Shown here in pieces: positions 8,520 to 17,389 of a DNA stretch of 64,000 bases. Where the stretch lies: contig NZ_JASBRW010000068.1 of the NCBI RefSeq assembly GCF_030149235.1, positions 1 to 64,000 of the forward strand, given 5' to 3'. Under the pieces are notes generated by a model, which saw nothing but the letters and a program-made list of their open reading frames with translations, did not search any database and had not been told where the DNA came from. The position numbers and the translations under genes were made by a program. Source of the stretch: Maricaulis sp. GTDB lineage: Bacteria; Pseudomonadota; Alphaproteobacteria; Caulobacterales; Maricaulaceae. The stretch's first letter is position 1, and the number at the start of each line of letters is the position of its first letter.

Positions 8520-10403
8520 ATGTCTTTGATCAAACGCCTCGCGCTCGGCGCCTCGATCGCCGTTCTCGTCACCGCCTGCTCTCAGCCGGGCGATGACGAT
8601 GCCACCACAGCCGCTGCCCCGGCCGCCGAAACCGCAGCACCGGCCGCTGAGGTCGCCAATGAGGCCGCCGAAACGGAAACCGCACGCCTGAATGCCTGGT
8701 TCGAACAGGTCTTCCAGGATGGCATCGCGCGCAGCCCGATGTACCAGACCTTCCTGGGCATGAAGACGAATTACGACCAGTGGGGCGATGCCTCGCCGGA
8801 GTTTGCCCAGGAAAGCTACGAGATCGGGCAGCAGAACTATCAATACATGCTGGCGAATTTCGACTTTGATCAGCTGGATGAAAGCGCCCAGATTTCCTGG
8901 CGCCTGTTCGAACGCAACGCCCTGCGCGACCAGGACGGCCAGCGCTGGGTGGATCACGGCTACACGTTCACGCCGCGCTCCGGCCCGCACATGAACACGC
9001 CGACCTTCCTGATCAACAATCATCGCGTCGATACGCTGGAAGATGCCGAAGCCTATATCGGCCGCCTCAACGGCATGGGTGATTATCTCGACCAGCACAT
9101 TGCCAATGCGCGCCGCTCCGCCGAGCTGGGCGTTTACACGCCGCGCTGGACCTATCAGCCAATGATCGAGACATCGCGCAATGTCATTTCCGGCGCCCCG
9201 TTTGACGCCAGCGAGACGGATAGCCCTCTGATGGGCGATTTCCGCCGCAAGGTCACCGCGCTCGAGCTCTCCGAAGACGAGACGGCCCGCCTGATCGGTG
9301 AGGCCGAAGCCGCCCTCACCGGTGTGGTTCAGCCGGCCTATGAGCGCATCATTGCCCTGTTTGAAGAGCAGGAAGCCGTAGCCAGCGAAGATGACGGCGT
9401 CTGGAAGCACCCGGACGGTGCGGAGTTCTACAACTACCTGCTCAATGGCTATACGACGATGGATATCTCCGCTGAGGAGATCCATCAGATCGGCCTGTCC
9501 GAAGTGGCCCGCATCCATGGCGAGATGCAGGACATCATGACCGAGGTCGGTTTTGAGGGCTCGCTGCAGGACTTCTTTGAGTTCATGCGGACCGATGAAC
9601 AGTTCTATTATCCGAACACGGATGAAGGCCGTCAGCAGTATCTCGATGAAGCCACCGCGCTGATCGATACGATGACGGAGACCTTGCCGCAGATGTTCAA
9701 CACCTTCCCGCAGGCCGAGCTGGAAGTGCGTCGCGTCGAGCCGTTCCGTGAAGCGTCCGCGGGCAAGGCCTTCTATCAGCGTCCGGCTCCGAACGGATCG
9801 CGTCCGGGCGTCTACTACGCCAATCTGCGCGATATGGCCCAGATGCCAATCTACCAGATGGAAGCCCTCGCCTATCATGAAGGCGCGCCGGGTCACCACA
9901 TGCAGCTGGCGATCATGCAGGAGCTGCAAGGCATCCCGTCCTTCCGTCGCTTTGGCGGCTATACGGCCTACACCGAAGGCTGGGGTCTCTACACCGAGTA
10001 CTTCCCGTTAGAATTCGGCTTCTATTCCGATCCCTATTCCAACTTCGGCCGCCTTGCGATGGAGCTTTGGCGCGCCTGCCGTCTCGTCGTCGACACCGGC
10101 CTTCACTACCACCAGTGGACTCGTCAGGAAGCCGTCGACTATCTGCTGGAAAACACGCCGAACCCGGAAGGCGACTCGATCAACGCGATTGACCGCTACA
10201 TCGTCTTTGCCGGCCAGGCGACGGCCTACCAGATCGGCAAAAACGAGATCCTGCGCATGCGTGGCGATGCCGAGGAGCGTCTTGGTGACGCCTATGACAT
10301 CCGCGAATTTCACGATGTCATCCTGCGCGAAGGCGCCCTGCCCCTGGCGGTTCTGGAAGAACAGATCGACGCCTATGTCGAGCGCACGCTCGCGGCGCAG
10401 TAA
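8520..10403 (+). CDS. DUF885 family lipoprotein, putative metallopeptidase (copy 2)
   Basis: A 627-residue tandem paralogue of the gene at 6524. The signal peptide has a lipobox ending VTAC (Cys20), then an Ala/Glu-rich linker. The DUF885 domain has HEGAPGHH at residues 453-460. The two copies share conserved blocks (SPLMGDFRRK, EGSLQDFFEF, VVDTG) but differ around them, so the duplication is old. GAGG upstream is the likely ribosome site. A strong terminator follows. Substrate not known. Confidence 0.85.
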   Translation: MSLIKRLALGASIAVLVTACSQPGDDDATTAAAPAAETAAPAAEVANEAAETETARLNAWFEQVFQDGIARSPMYQTFLGMKTNYDQWGDASPEFAQESYEIGQQNYQYMLANFDFDQLDESAQISWRLFERNALRDQDGQRWVDHGYTFTPRSGPHMNTPTFLINNHRVDTLEDAEAYIGRLNGMGDYLDQHIANARRSAELGVYTPRWTYQPMIETSRNVISGAPFDASETDSPLMGDFRRKVTALELSEDETARLIGEAEAALTGVVQPAYERIIALFEEQEAVASEDDGVWKHPDGAEFYNYLLNGYTTMDISAEEIHQIGLSEVARIHGEMQDIMTEVGFEGSLQDFFEFMRTDEQFYYPNTDEGRQQYLDEATALIDTMTETLPQMFNTFPQAELEVRRVEPFREASAGKAFYQRPAPNGSRPGVYYANLRDMAQMPIYQMEALAYHEGAPGHHMQLAIMQELQGIPSFRRFGGYTAYTEGWGLYTEYFPLEFGFYSDPYSNFGRLAMELWRACRLVVDTGLHYHQWTRQEAVDYLLENTPNPEGDSINAIDRYIVFAGQATAYQIGKNEILRMRGDAEERLGDAYDIREFHDVILREGALPLAVLEEQIDAYVERTLAAQ

Positions 10404-10425
10404 GCGTCCGCGTCGCCGTAACAGA

Positions 10426-10455
10426 AAAGGCCGCCCATCAGGGCGGCCTTTTTTT
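10426..10455. terminator. Bidirectional rho-independent terminator
   Basis: AAAGGCCGCCC, loop ATCA, GGGCGGCCTTT, then more T residues on the plus strand. On the minus strand the hairpin is also followed by CTTTTCTGT, so it can serve both the DUF885 gene and the convergent fliE operon. Confidence 0.9.
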
Positions 10456-10477
10456 GATTTGATCGGGCCTCGATAGC

Positions 10478-10795
10478 CTAGATCGGCATGCGCAGTATTT
10501 CCTGGTACGCTTTCACCACCTCGTCACGCACAGCGACGACCGTTTCCAGAGTAATCTCGGCGGCCGAGACGGCGGTTGCCACATCGATCAGGTCAGCCTG
10601 ACCAGTCAGGCTGGCCTGGGTCATCGCTTCAGCCCCGGCCAGGGTTTCCTGGGTGCTGGCGACAGCATCGGTGACAAGCCCGCCAAAATCGATATTGGCA
10701 GAGCCCGCCGCGGCGCTATCGCCGCCGGGCGTGACCTGTTGCGCTGCGCGCGCGGCGGCCTGGTAGGCCTGAAGGGCGGAAAGGTCGGCAGCCAT
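10478..10795 (-). CDS. fliE: FliE, hook-basal body junction protein
   Basis: Periplasmic adaptor between the MS ring/export gate and the rod. It has 105 residues, no signal peptide (a type III export substrate), and the C-terminal FliE helix region, here ETVVAVRDEVVKAYQEILRMPI in substance (residues about 84-105). It is the last gene of the flgB-flgC-fliE operon, 28 nt after flgC. Confidence 0.93.
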   Translation of the reverse strand: MAADLSALQAYQAAARAAQQVTPGGDSAAAGSANIDFGGLVTDAVASTQETLAGAEAMTQASLTGQADLIDVATAVSAAEITLETVVAVRDEVVKAYQEILRMPI

Positions 10796-10823
10796 GGTTT
10801 TCTACTCCAGCTGTACGTCGCTT

Positions 10824-11237
10824 TTAGCGGCGCAGAAGATCGAGGGTCCGGTCCATCATGCGGCGATGGTTCTCGATCATGTTCAGATTGGCTTCGTATG
10901 TACGCATCGCTTCGCGCATATCCATCATCTCGACGAGAGACTGGACATTAGTGGTGCGCACATAGCCCTGTTCGTCCGCAGCCGGATGGCCCGGATTATA
11001 TTCCATCTTGAACGAGGACATGTCCGGCACCGCATCAGTCATGCGGACCGTATTCACGCCGGTCACGCGATCCAGCTCGGCCTCGAAGACCGGGATCTGA
11101 CGGCGATAGGGATCACCGCCGGGCGTGCGCGCCGTGGAATCGGCATTGGCGATGTTTTCCGAGATGATGCGCATGCGCGCGGCCTGGGCACGAAGGCCTG
11201 CCGCGGAAATCTGCATCGTATCGTTATGACCAGCCAT
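10824..11237 (-). CDS. flgC: FlgC, proximal rod protein
   Basis: Rod subunit of 137 residues. The N-terminal rod motif is visible (ISAAGLRAQAARMRIISENIANADS), as is the C-terminal signature YVRTTNVQSLVEMMDMREAMRTYEANLNMI. It is exported by the flagellar type III system. It lies 16 nt downstream of flgB and 28 nt upstream of fliE. Confidence 0.95.
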   Translation of the reverse strand: MAGHNDTMQISAAGLRAQAARMRIISENIANADSTARTPGGDPYRRQIPVFEAELDRVTGVNTVRMTDAVPDMSSFKMEYNPGHPAADEQGYVRTTNVQSLVEMMDMREAMRTYEANLNMIENHRRMMDRTLDLLRR

Positions 11238-11253
11238 GGATCATGCTCCTCAT

Positions 11254-11688
11254 CTAGCCGCCCGGCCGCCGGATAGCGACACGCAGGAGGCCGATACTTT
11301 TCTGGTAGAGGCTCAAAGCGCTTTCATAGCGCATGCGGGTTTCCTGAGCCCGGACCATTTGTTCTTCCACCACAACAGAATTGCCGTTGACCGTGGTTTC
11401 GCTGTCAGGGCTGTCGGACGTGGAATAGGTCCGCGCAACACTGCCGCCGGAATTGCCCTGAATGTGATTGGCCTGCGTCGTGCGCAGCTCGAGATTGCCG
11501 CCGCTTGCACGGGCCTGACCCATCTCGCGCGACAGCGCACTCATGAATGCATTCTCGTCGAGATCCTGCGGCGTGAAGTCAGGCGTATTCGCATTGGCGA
11601 CATTGTCCGCGATAACGCGCTGCCGCTCAGCATTGAAGCCCATATTTTCGCGCAGGAGCGCCAGAATCGGCACATTGTCGAGCCGCAT
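11254..11688 (-). CDS. flgB: FlgB, proximal rod protein
   Basis: Rod subunit of 144 residues with the FlgB-type N-terminal block (RQRVIADNVANANTPDFTPQDLDE) and a C-terminal helix (VRAQETRMRYESALSLYQKSI). It is first in flgB-flgC-fliE. A perfect TTAA-N7-TTAA CtrA box lies 45 nt upstream of its start, fitting the early class II flagellar genes of Caulobacter-type cells. Confidence 0.95.
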   Translation of the reverse strand: MRLDNVPILALLRENMGFNAERQRVIADNVANANTPDFTPQDLDENAFMSALSREMGQARASGGNLELRTTQANHIQGNSGGSVARTYSTSDSPDSETTVNGNSVVVEEQMVRAQETRMRYESALSLYQKSIGLLRVAIRRPGG

Positions 11689-11733
11689 CAGCGAATCCCT
11701 TTCGTAACCAGTGTTAAGGCTGCGCGCGCACGG

Positions 11734-11750
11734 TTAACGCCGGTTTAACC
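11734..11750. promoter_or_regulatory. CtrA box between flgB and fliO
   Basis: Reads TTAA-CGCCGGT-TTAA-CC, an exact match to the CtrA consensus TTAA-N7-TTAA. It is 45 nt from the flgB start and 46 nt from the fliO start, so it could serve both divergent operons. Confidence 0.75.
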
Positions 11751-11796
11751 GCATCACCTCAGAAGGCGAATATCCCATGTATCAGGCGGCTTCTCG

Positions 11797-12120
11797 ATGA
11801 CCGACGCGGTGGACTGGACGCAATATCTTCTCGCCATGCTCGTGCTGGCGGGCCTGCTCGGCCTTCTGGGCCTGTTTGCCATGGCCGTTCAGCGCGGCTG
11901 GATCCTACAGGGCGTCACCGGACTGGCCGGTTTCAAGCCTGACGAGCGGCGCATGAAGATCCGCGAAACCCTGGTGCTTGACCCGCGCCGGCGCATGGTC
12001 ATCGTCGAGGTCGATGATGAGGAACATCTCCTCCTCCTAGGCGCCACGAATGAGACACTCGTGAAAACCCAGCCGGCGGCCCCACGCCCGGCAGCCGTTG
12101 AGGAGATGCCTGATGCGTAA
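11797..12120 (+). CDS. fliO: FliO-like flagellar export assembly protein
   Basis: A 107-residue protein with one N-terminal membrane helix (about residues 10-31) and a small cytoplasmic domain. That domain contains the FliO-type stretch KIRETLVLDPRRRMVIV, then EVDDEEHLLLLGATNETLV. FliO helps assemble FliP in the export gate. Its stop overlaps the start of fliP, which is a usual FliO neighbour. FliO is poorly conserved, so the call leans partly on context. Confidence 0.82.
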   Translation: MTDAVDWTQYLLAMLVLAGLLGLLGLFAMAVQRGWILQGVTGLAGFKPDERRMKIRETLVLDPRRRMVIVEVDDEEHLLLLGATNETLVKTQPAAPRPAAVEEMPDA

Positions 12121-12874
12121 GGGCTTCTGGTTCTATCTTCTGCTCTTTGCGACCGGCATTGCGATGCTGGTCGGTGCCGGTGGCAGTGCAGAGGCGCAAA
12201 GCGTCACCATCGACACCGGATCAGATGGCGAACTGACCGAACGCGTCATCCAGCTTATCGCGCTTTTGACGATCCTGTCCCTCGCCCCCTCCATCGTCAT
12301 CATGACGACGAGTTTCGTGCGCATTATCGTGGTCCTGTCACTGCTGAGAACCGGGCTGGGTCTGCAGCAAAGTCCGCCCAATGCGGTGCTGATTTCGCTC
12401 GCCCTTTTCCTGACCGCCTTCATCATGGCGCCGGTTTTCACCCAGTCCTATAATGACGGGATCGAGCCCCTTCTGAACGGCGAAATCGAGATGATGGAGG
12501 CCTTCGACCGCTCCTCCGGGCCGGTGAAGGACTTCATGCTGATGCATACGCGAGAGGCCGACCTCGAGCTTTTCATCAACATGTCCCAGGACCCGATCCC
12601 TGAAACACCACAGGAGACCTCATTCTGGGTCGTGGCACCGGCCTTCATGATCTCCGAATTGCGCCGCGCCTTCGAGATCGGTTTCCTGCTCTTCATCCCC
12701 TTCCTCATTATCGACCTCGTGGTCGCCTCGATCCTGATGTCGATGGGTATGATGATGCTGCCGCCAATCATCATCTCCCTGCCGTTCAAGCTGATCTTCT
12801 TCGTGCTTGTGGACGGGTGGCGATTGGTTACCGGCTCGCTGGTGCAGAGCTTCGGAACATTACCTGGAGGATGA
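12113..12874 (+). CDS. fliP: FliP, flagellar export gate protein
   Basis: Core export gate protein: cleavable signal peptide, then four membrane helices, with the FliP blocks TSFVRIIVVLSLLRTGLG, FLTAFIMAPV and MGMMMLPPIIISLPFKLIFFVLVDGW. I chose the ATG at 12113 (253 residues): GAGGAG lies just upstream and it overlaps the fliO stop by 8 nt. An alternative TTG at 12098 would add five residues without a ribosome site. A hairpin follows the stop. Confidence 0.95.
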   Translation: MRKGFWFYLLLFATGIAMLVGAGGSAEAQSVTIDTGSDGELTERVIQLIALLTILSLAPSIVIMTTSFVRIIVVLSLLRTGLGLQQSPPNAVLISLALFLTAFIMAPVFTQSYNDGIEPLLNGEIEMMEAFDRSSGPVKDFMLMHTREADLELFINMSQDPIPETPQETSFWVVAPAFMISELRRAFEIGFLLFIPFLIIDLVVASILMSMGMMMLPPIIISLPFKLIFFVLVDGWRLVTGSLVQSFGTLPGG

Positions 12875-12878
12875 CCAT

Positions 12879-12896
12879 CCCGGACGGGAGTCCGGG
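12879..12896. terminator. Hairpin between convergent fliP and TPR gene
   Basis: CCCGGAC-GGGA-GTCCGGG, a perfect 7-bp stem in the 53-bp convergent gap. It lacks a strong T-tract on either side, so its role as a terminator is uncertain. Confidence 0.4.
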
Positions 12897-12927
12897 CACT
12901 GGCTTTCATCGAGATTGAGATTGGGCG

Positions 12928-15900
12928 CTAGGCCCCTTCCCCGTTAAAGCGCGCCCTGAACGGTGCGATAAACGCTTCCAGCGTATCGATCCCGGCGATG
13001 CGGCCGGCAAGATCATTGAAGCGGACGTTACCCGGGGTGGCATTGTCATTGGTCAGGAGCGCGAAGGCAGCGGCCTGGTCCGTCGCATCCATCATCTCGC
13101 CGAAGCGCTGGCCAAGCCGGCGCGCACTGGTCCGATCGCCGGCGAGCGAGTAGGCGATGGCCGCGCGCATGACATCATTCTGCTCCGGCGGGGTGAGCGG
13201 CGCCGGATTCTGGTAGCGGTTGCCGAGCAGGCGCTCGATCCGCGGACCGGTCTCCTCCCAGTCGCGATTATCCCAGGCGATGTCGGCGCGCAGCCGGCCC
13301 GCGGCATCGCTGCGGTCATCGGCAATCAGGTCCAGCGCAGCATCAACACGGCCCATCTCCGACAAGGCGCGGGCCTCGAGCAGATAGCGTTCATCGACGA
13401 GCTGCGAGGGCAGCCCTGCGACGCGGGAGCGGCGGATGGTGTTGAGCGCGTCTTCATAGCGGTGGTCCATCAGATAGACCACGGCGAGATCAGTGGCGAC
13501 ACGGGCACGAGCAATCGGTTCGCGCAGACGGTTATCAACCTGATGCTGCAACAGCTCGGAGGCCGGGTCGAGCAGGTCAAAGGCAATCAGGCGGTCGGCG
13601 AGGCGCCGGATCATGCGATCGCCATCGGCGCCGATCGGGGCCAGGTGCTGATACTGATAGAAGACAGCCACAGCTTCGATCGGATCCATCCGGTCCGCCT
13701 CGCCCTCCAGGAAGAGCCGGCGGAAGATGGAGTTCATGTCCTCAAAGATACGGCGCTCACTCTCATTGCCGGCGAACCGCGACTGTGCCATGGCCATGGT
13801 TTCAAGGCCGCGGCCATATTGCCCGCTCTCGACATAGAGCTGGCCCAGCGTGCGGATGGTCTCGCTCTCGATACTGTCGCCGCGCCAGCGGAAACGCAGG
13901 TTCTCCAGCTCCTCGATAGCGGCATCACGCTCGATCCGGCCATCGGCCAGCTTGAGTCGCGTCATCTCGTAGATGGCGCTTGCTTCCATGGGCGGATTAC
14001 CGGACACGGCCAGCTCTTCAAGACGGGTGATGGCGGTGTCGAGATCGCCATTGGCCTCGGCGAGGCGAGCGGAAATATACTGTCCGTCCAGCCGGGTTTG
14101 CTCGTCCGGCTCTCCATTCTCGATGGCGTAGAGATGCTGCTCGGCCGATGCGAAATCGCCCAGTTCCAGAGTCGCGCGAGCCAATGCGGCCTGATAGCGC
14201 GCCTGCCAGACCGGCGGGTAGAAGAAAGCCGCATCCTCGCCACGTCCGAGGCGGCGGCGGGCATCCTCCCAGCGCTCCTGCTCCACAGCGATCATACCGC
14301 GCCACATATCGGCGGCGGGGTCCATGGCCAGTGATGGTGTCGACAGATAGGTCTGCGCATCGTCGAGACGATGCATCATGAAACTGGCGACACCGCGCAA
14401 AGCGAGAACATGGCTGTCATTGGTCAGATCCGGCTCGTCGCGCGTGGCCAAGTTGAGCATACCCAATGTTTCCGGCGCCAGATCATGGGCCAGCAGGAAG
14501 CGCGCGAGCGAGACGCGGCTGTCAGGGCTATTCTGGACCGCGGCGCTACGGGTCCGGGCGCGCCACTCGTCGGCGAAATAACCATTACCGCGCCAATTGT
14601 CGAAATCCATCAGGGCCGGGGAGGAAATATTCGCCAGTACGGACGCATCACCCTGACTGCGGGCGCCATCTGAAGCGGGTGTCAGATTGAGCCCCTCGGG
14701 CCGCCCGACAACTGCACCGCCACCAATGATGGACACCGCAACATCATCGGCGACCGCCTGAACCGCAATGCCCTGAGCCGAAGGCAAGAGCGCACCGCCA
14801 ACAAACGTACGGCGGGTCGCGAGCCCCTCAACCGGCCCGCCAGCCGTTACAGCGGCTATACGATCCCCCACCATCGGGTCATCGATCCAGCGCACCTCGC
14901 GCGGGCTGGACATATCGACCAGGATACGGCCAAGACGGCCCCGGCGCGCATCGCGGCGTACATTGATCGGGCGCGGCGGGCTATCAATCCGCTCGGAGAA
15001 AACCACTGTCCATTCATCACCGTCCTGACGGACTTCGGCCTGGGTGGTCGAGGGCACAACCATGCGCACAGCAACATAGTCCTCGCCGCTGTGAACGGTA
15101 TGGGCGCTGGCATGACGGCTCTGGCGGAAGGCCAGCTCGCGCATATCCAGTTCGGCCAGTGTATCAAACACGATCCAGATCGCTTCACCCCGGCGGAAAA
15201 CCGCCGCTCCCACCGGGCCCGTCCAACCGAATTCCGTGCGCAGGTCGCCGTTAAACTCGGACACGGCAACCCGAACGATGCCGCTTTCCGGGATCGGATT
15301 ACGGATTTCAGGCTCGGGCTCGGGAGCCAGGGCCTCGTCCACCGGTCCGGTCACCGTCGGTGTCAAAATCGCGGGCCCGGCCGGGTCCGGCTCAGCCTCC
15401 GCGATCGCTTCGGCTGCCTGAACCAGCGGCTCGGCGCTTTCCTCAGGAAGCAATTCGGCAATCTGTTCGAGCAGGCTCTGGGCGCTGGCGGCATCAGGGC
15501 TGACAAGGTCGATGGCAATACGCTCGCCCTCGCCCCAGGCCCGGGCGCGCACGCCCTCTTCCAGCTCCAGCTGCAAGACCCACTCATCACCTTCGCGTCG
15601 CCCCTGAGCATTCCGCAACAAGGCTGGCGGCGAGCCTGCCAGGCGCGCCAGGGACACCTCGGCGGGCCGGGCAAAGCGCAATTCGGCGATATTGCCGTTC
15701 TGGCGCAGGGCGTAATCGACCGTTTCCGGCCAGATCAGTTCCAAGCGCGTGTATTCGGAATTCTGCCCGATGCGCAGATCAACCGGCATGGCCGGGACCG
15801 GCGGTGGCCCTTCCGGCGCACGACCAGCCTCTTCCTCGGCCCGCGCAGCAGCCTCGATTTCAGCCAATTCACGCGGCGACACCACCGCTTGGGGCGCCGG

Positions 15901-16290
15901 AGCGCCCGGCGGTACAAGATCGATGGCAAGCCAGTCATAGCTGGACGACACATGCGCATCGGCTTCCTGGTTGAGGGCGACCCGCAAGGTCCGCCCGTCA
16001 TCGTCAAGACGCGCCCGCGCAGCCAAACTACCCAGTTGCGACGCCAGGTCACGAACATCGGCGCTGACCGGTTCCGAGAAGGTCGCGATCAGCACGGTGT
16101 GCTGGATATCGACCTCCGCGTCAGGACGGCGGTCGCCGACATCATCGGCATAGTCAATGAGAATTCGCGCACGTGTCCCGTCACGATCGACGGAAAGGGT
16201 CGCCGGTGCTTGGGTCAGTGCGGTGGAGCTCAGAAGAAATGAAAGTGCGAGCCCGGTTGCCAGACGCGTATGTCTAGCTGTCTTCGGCAA
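12928..16290 (-). CDS. Large exported TPR protein of the fliL-fliM-motE operon
   Basis: A 1120-residue protein with a Sec signal peptide (cleavage near residue 27). The N-terminal half has repeated beta-rich AMIN-like segments: positions about 30-135 and 170-265 both end in an I-A-I-D-L-V-type strand. Acidic/proline linkers follow, and the C-terminal half (about 600-1100) is helical with TPR-like repeats. It is the last gene of the fliL-fliM-DUF6468-motE run, overlapping motE by 17 bp. A long TPR protein in this slot is also present, as far as I recall, in Caulobacter. The context suggests a periplasmic role in the motor or cell wall; function unknown. Confidence 0.7.
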   Translation of the reverse strand: MPKTARHTRLATGLALSFLLSSTALTQAPATLSVDRDGTRARILIDYADDVGDRRPDAEVDIQHTVLIATFSEPVSADVRDLASQLGSLAARARLDDDGRTLRVALNQEADAHVSSSYDWLAIDLVPPGAPAPQAVVSPRELAEIEAAARAEEEAGRAPEGPPPVPAMPVDLRIGQNSEYTRLELIWPETVDYALRQNGNIAELRFARPAEVSLARLAGSPPALLRNAQGRREGDEWVLQLELEEGVRARAWGEGERIAIDLVSPDAASAQSLLEQIAELLPEESAEPLVQAAEAIAEAEPDPAGPAILTPTVTGPVDEALAPEPEPEIRNPIPESGIVRVAVSEFNGDLRTEFGWTGPVGAAVFRRGEAIWIVFDTLAELDMRELAFRQSRHASAHTVHSGEDYVAVRMVVPSTTQAEVRQDGDEWTVVFSERIDSPPRPINVRRDARRGRLGRILVDMSSPREVRWIDDPMVGDRIAAVTAGGPVEGLATRRTFVGGALLPSAQGIAVQAVADDVAVSIIGGGAVVGRPEGLNLTPASDGARSQGDASVLANISSPALMDFDNWRGNGYFADEWRARTRSAAVQNSPDSRVSLARFLLAHDLAPETLGMLNLATRDEPDLTNDSHVLALRGVASFMMHRLDDAQTYLSTPSLAMDPAADMWRGMIAVEQERWEDARRRLGRGEDAAFFYPPVWQARYQAALARATLELGDFASAEQHLYAIENGEPDEQTRLDGQYISARLAEANGDLDTAITRLEELAVSGNPPMEASAIYEMTRLKLADGRIERDAAIEELENLRFRWRGDSIESETIRTLGQLYVESGQYGRGLETMAMAQSRFAGNESERRIFEDMNSIFRRLFLEGEADRMDPIEAVAVFYQYQHLAPIGADGDRMIRRLADRLIAFDLLDPASELLQHQVDNRLREPIARARVATDLAVVYLMDHRYEDALNTIRRSRVAGLPSQLVDERYLLEARALSEMGRVDAALDLIADDRSDAAGRLRADIAWDNRDWEETGPRIERLLGNRYQNPAPLTPPEQNDVMRAAIAYSLAGDRTSARRLGQRFGEMMDATDQAAAFALLTNDNATPGNVRFNDLAGRIAGIDTLEAFIAPFRARFNGEGA

Positions 16291-16993
16291 GCCGTTCCTC
16301 CAGCTCGTCCAGCGTCTCGGGCAGATCGCCGCGGCTCGCCATGAGCTGTGTCAGGGCCGCTGCCGATGCTGGCTCCATGGCTCCGAGGATCTCACCGAAT
16401 TTCCGGGCGGTCATCCGCGAGGCGATCTGGACCTGCACGGTCGGATCAAGCGCCGGGATCAAGGTCGCAGCGTTACGGGCGTCCATGGCATTGTACCAAG
16501 CCACGATCACCGACATGTCTTCTTCGTCCCGCTCGGACAACTGCCCAACCAGGGTCTCGATCTGGCCACGCAGCCCATTGAGCTCTTCGATCTTGCCATC
16601 AACGCGCTGCTCCATAGCGAGCATCAGCGCTTCGCGCGTATCCAGCTCGGCCTCGCGGGAATCCAGCTCGGCACGACGCTGGCCCAGGGCCCGAATCACG
16701 CTTTCCTCTTCCTGGGTGCGGATACCGGAAGCAATTCGACGCTCGAACGCCGCCGTGGCATCCGGTGCCGGCTCAGGAGCGGCCTCAGGTTCTTCAGCGG
16801 GAGCCTCTTCGATCGCTTCGGCTTGGGCCGGCACTTCCTCGTCCGCTTCAGCCACAACAACGGTCATGGTCGCCGCTTCGGCACGGGCGCTGAGCAGGTC
16901 AACAGTTCCATTGGTCACGGAAATGGCCTTCAGACCGAACATTCCGCCCAGCAGGATAGCGATAATGGAGAAGAGGCGAATTGACGGGGCCAT
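16274..16993 (-). CDS. motE: MotE-like motor chaperone (MgtE N-domain)
   Basis: A 239-residue protein with one N-terminal membrane helix, an Ala/Glu-rich linker, a coiled coil at about 90-160 (RRAELDSREAELDTREA), and a C-terminal MgtE-N-like domain (about 165-235) including MDARNAATLIPALDP and ASRMTARKFGEILGAM. In rhizobia MotE is a periplasmic chaperone for MotC. It lies between DUF6468 and the TPR gene in the fliM operon. The assignment rests on architecture plus position. Confidence 0.75.
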   Translation of the reverse strand: MAPSIRLFSIIAILLGGMFGLKAISVTNGTVDLLSARAEAATMTVVVAEADEEVPAQAEAIEEAPAEEPEAAPEPAPDATAAFERRIASGIRTQEEESVIRALGQRRAELDSREAELDTREALMLAMEQRVDGKIEELNGLRGQIETLVGQLSERDEEDMSVIVAWYNAMDARNAATLIPALDPTVQVQIASRMTARKFGEILGAMEPASAAALTQLMASRGDLPETLDELEERLAEDS

Positions 16994-16999
16994 TTGAGC

Positions 17000-17389
17000 T
17001 TACCTGACGTCTTTGAGGTCGTTGAGCACAGAGGAGCCCGCGCCCTCCGGGAAGATATCGGCGGCACGGCGGCGCGGTTTGCGCTTGGCCATGCTGTCGA
17101 CGGTACGGTCAGCACGATTGGCCACCAGGCTCAGCTCATCCGAGAGCCTGCGCGCCTCCCGCACACGCTGCTCAAGCACTTCCGCCGACTCCGAGGTGGC
17201 GCGCTCCAGAGCGACCAGGCTTGCCCGGGCGCGATCGGTCGCGTCATTGAGCTGGATAACGCTTTCGCGCACCCCATCCTGCCCGGTTTTCAGCGCATTC
17301 AGCCGCCGATCCACGCGCCAGCACATAACAATGGCAACGAGCAGCAAAGCCGCGACCGCGCCCTCGAAAATCAGACCGGCATAGCTCAT
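17000..17389 (-). CDS. DUF6468 domain membrane protein
   Basis: A 129-residue protein with an N-terminal membrane helix (about 5-23), then an alpha-helical region (about 25-100), and a basic KRKPRRRAADI segment near the C-terminus. It matches my memory of DUF6468 proteins, which sit beside fliM in many alphaproteobacteria. Function unknown; the topology suggests a membrane-tethered coiled coil. Its start overlaps the fliM stop by 4 bp (ATGA), indicating coupled translation. Confidence 0.65.
   Translation of the reverse strand: MSYAGLIFEGAVAALLLVAIVMCWRVDRRLNALKTGQDGVRESVIQLNDATDRARASLVALERATSESAEVLEQRVREARRLSDELSLVANRADRTVDSMAKRKPRRRAADIFPEGAGSSVLNDLKDVR

Noticed and set aside
8472-9929. Long open frame antisense to the second DUF885 gene
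   Set aside because: Shadow of a well-supported gene; no ribosome site or family signal.
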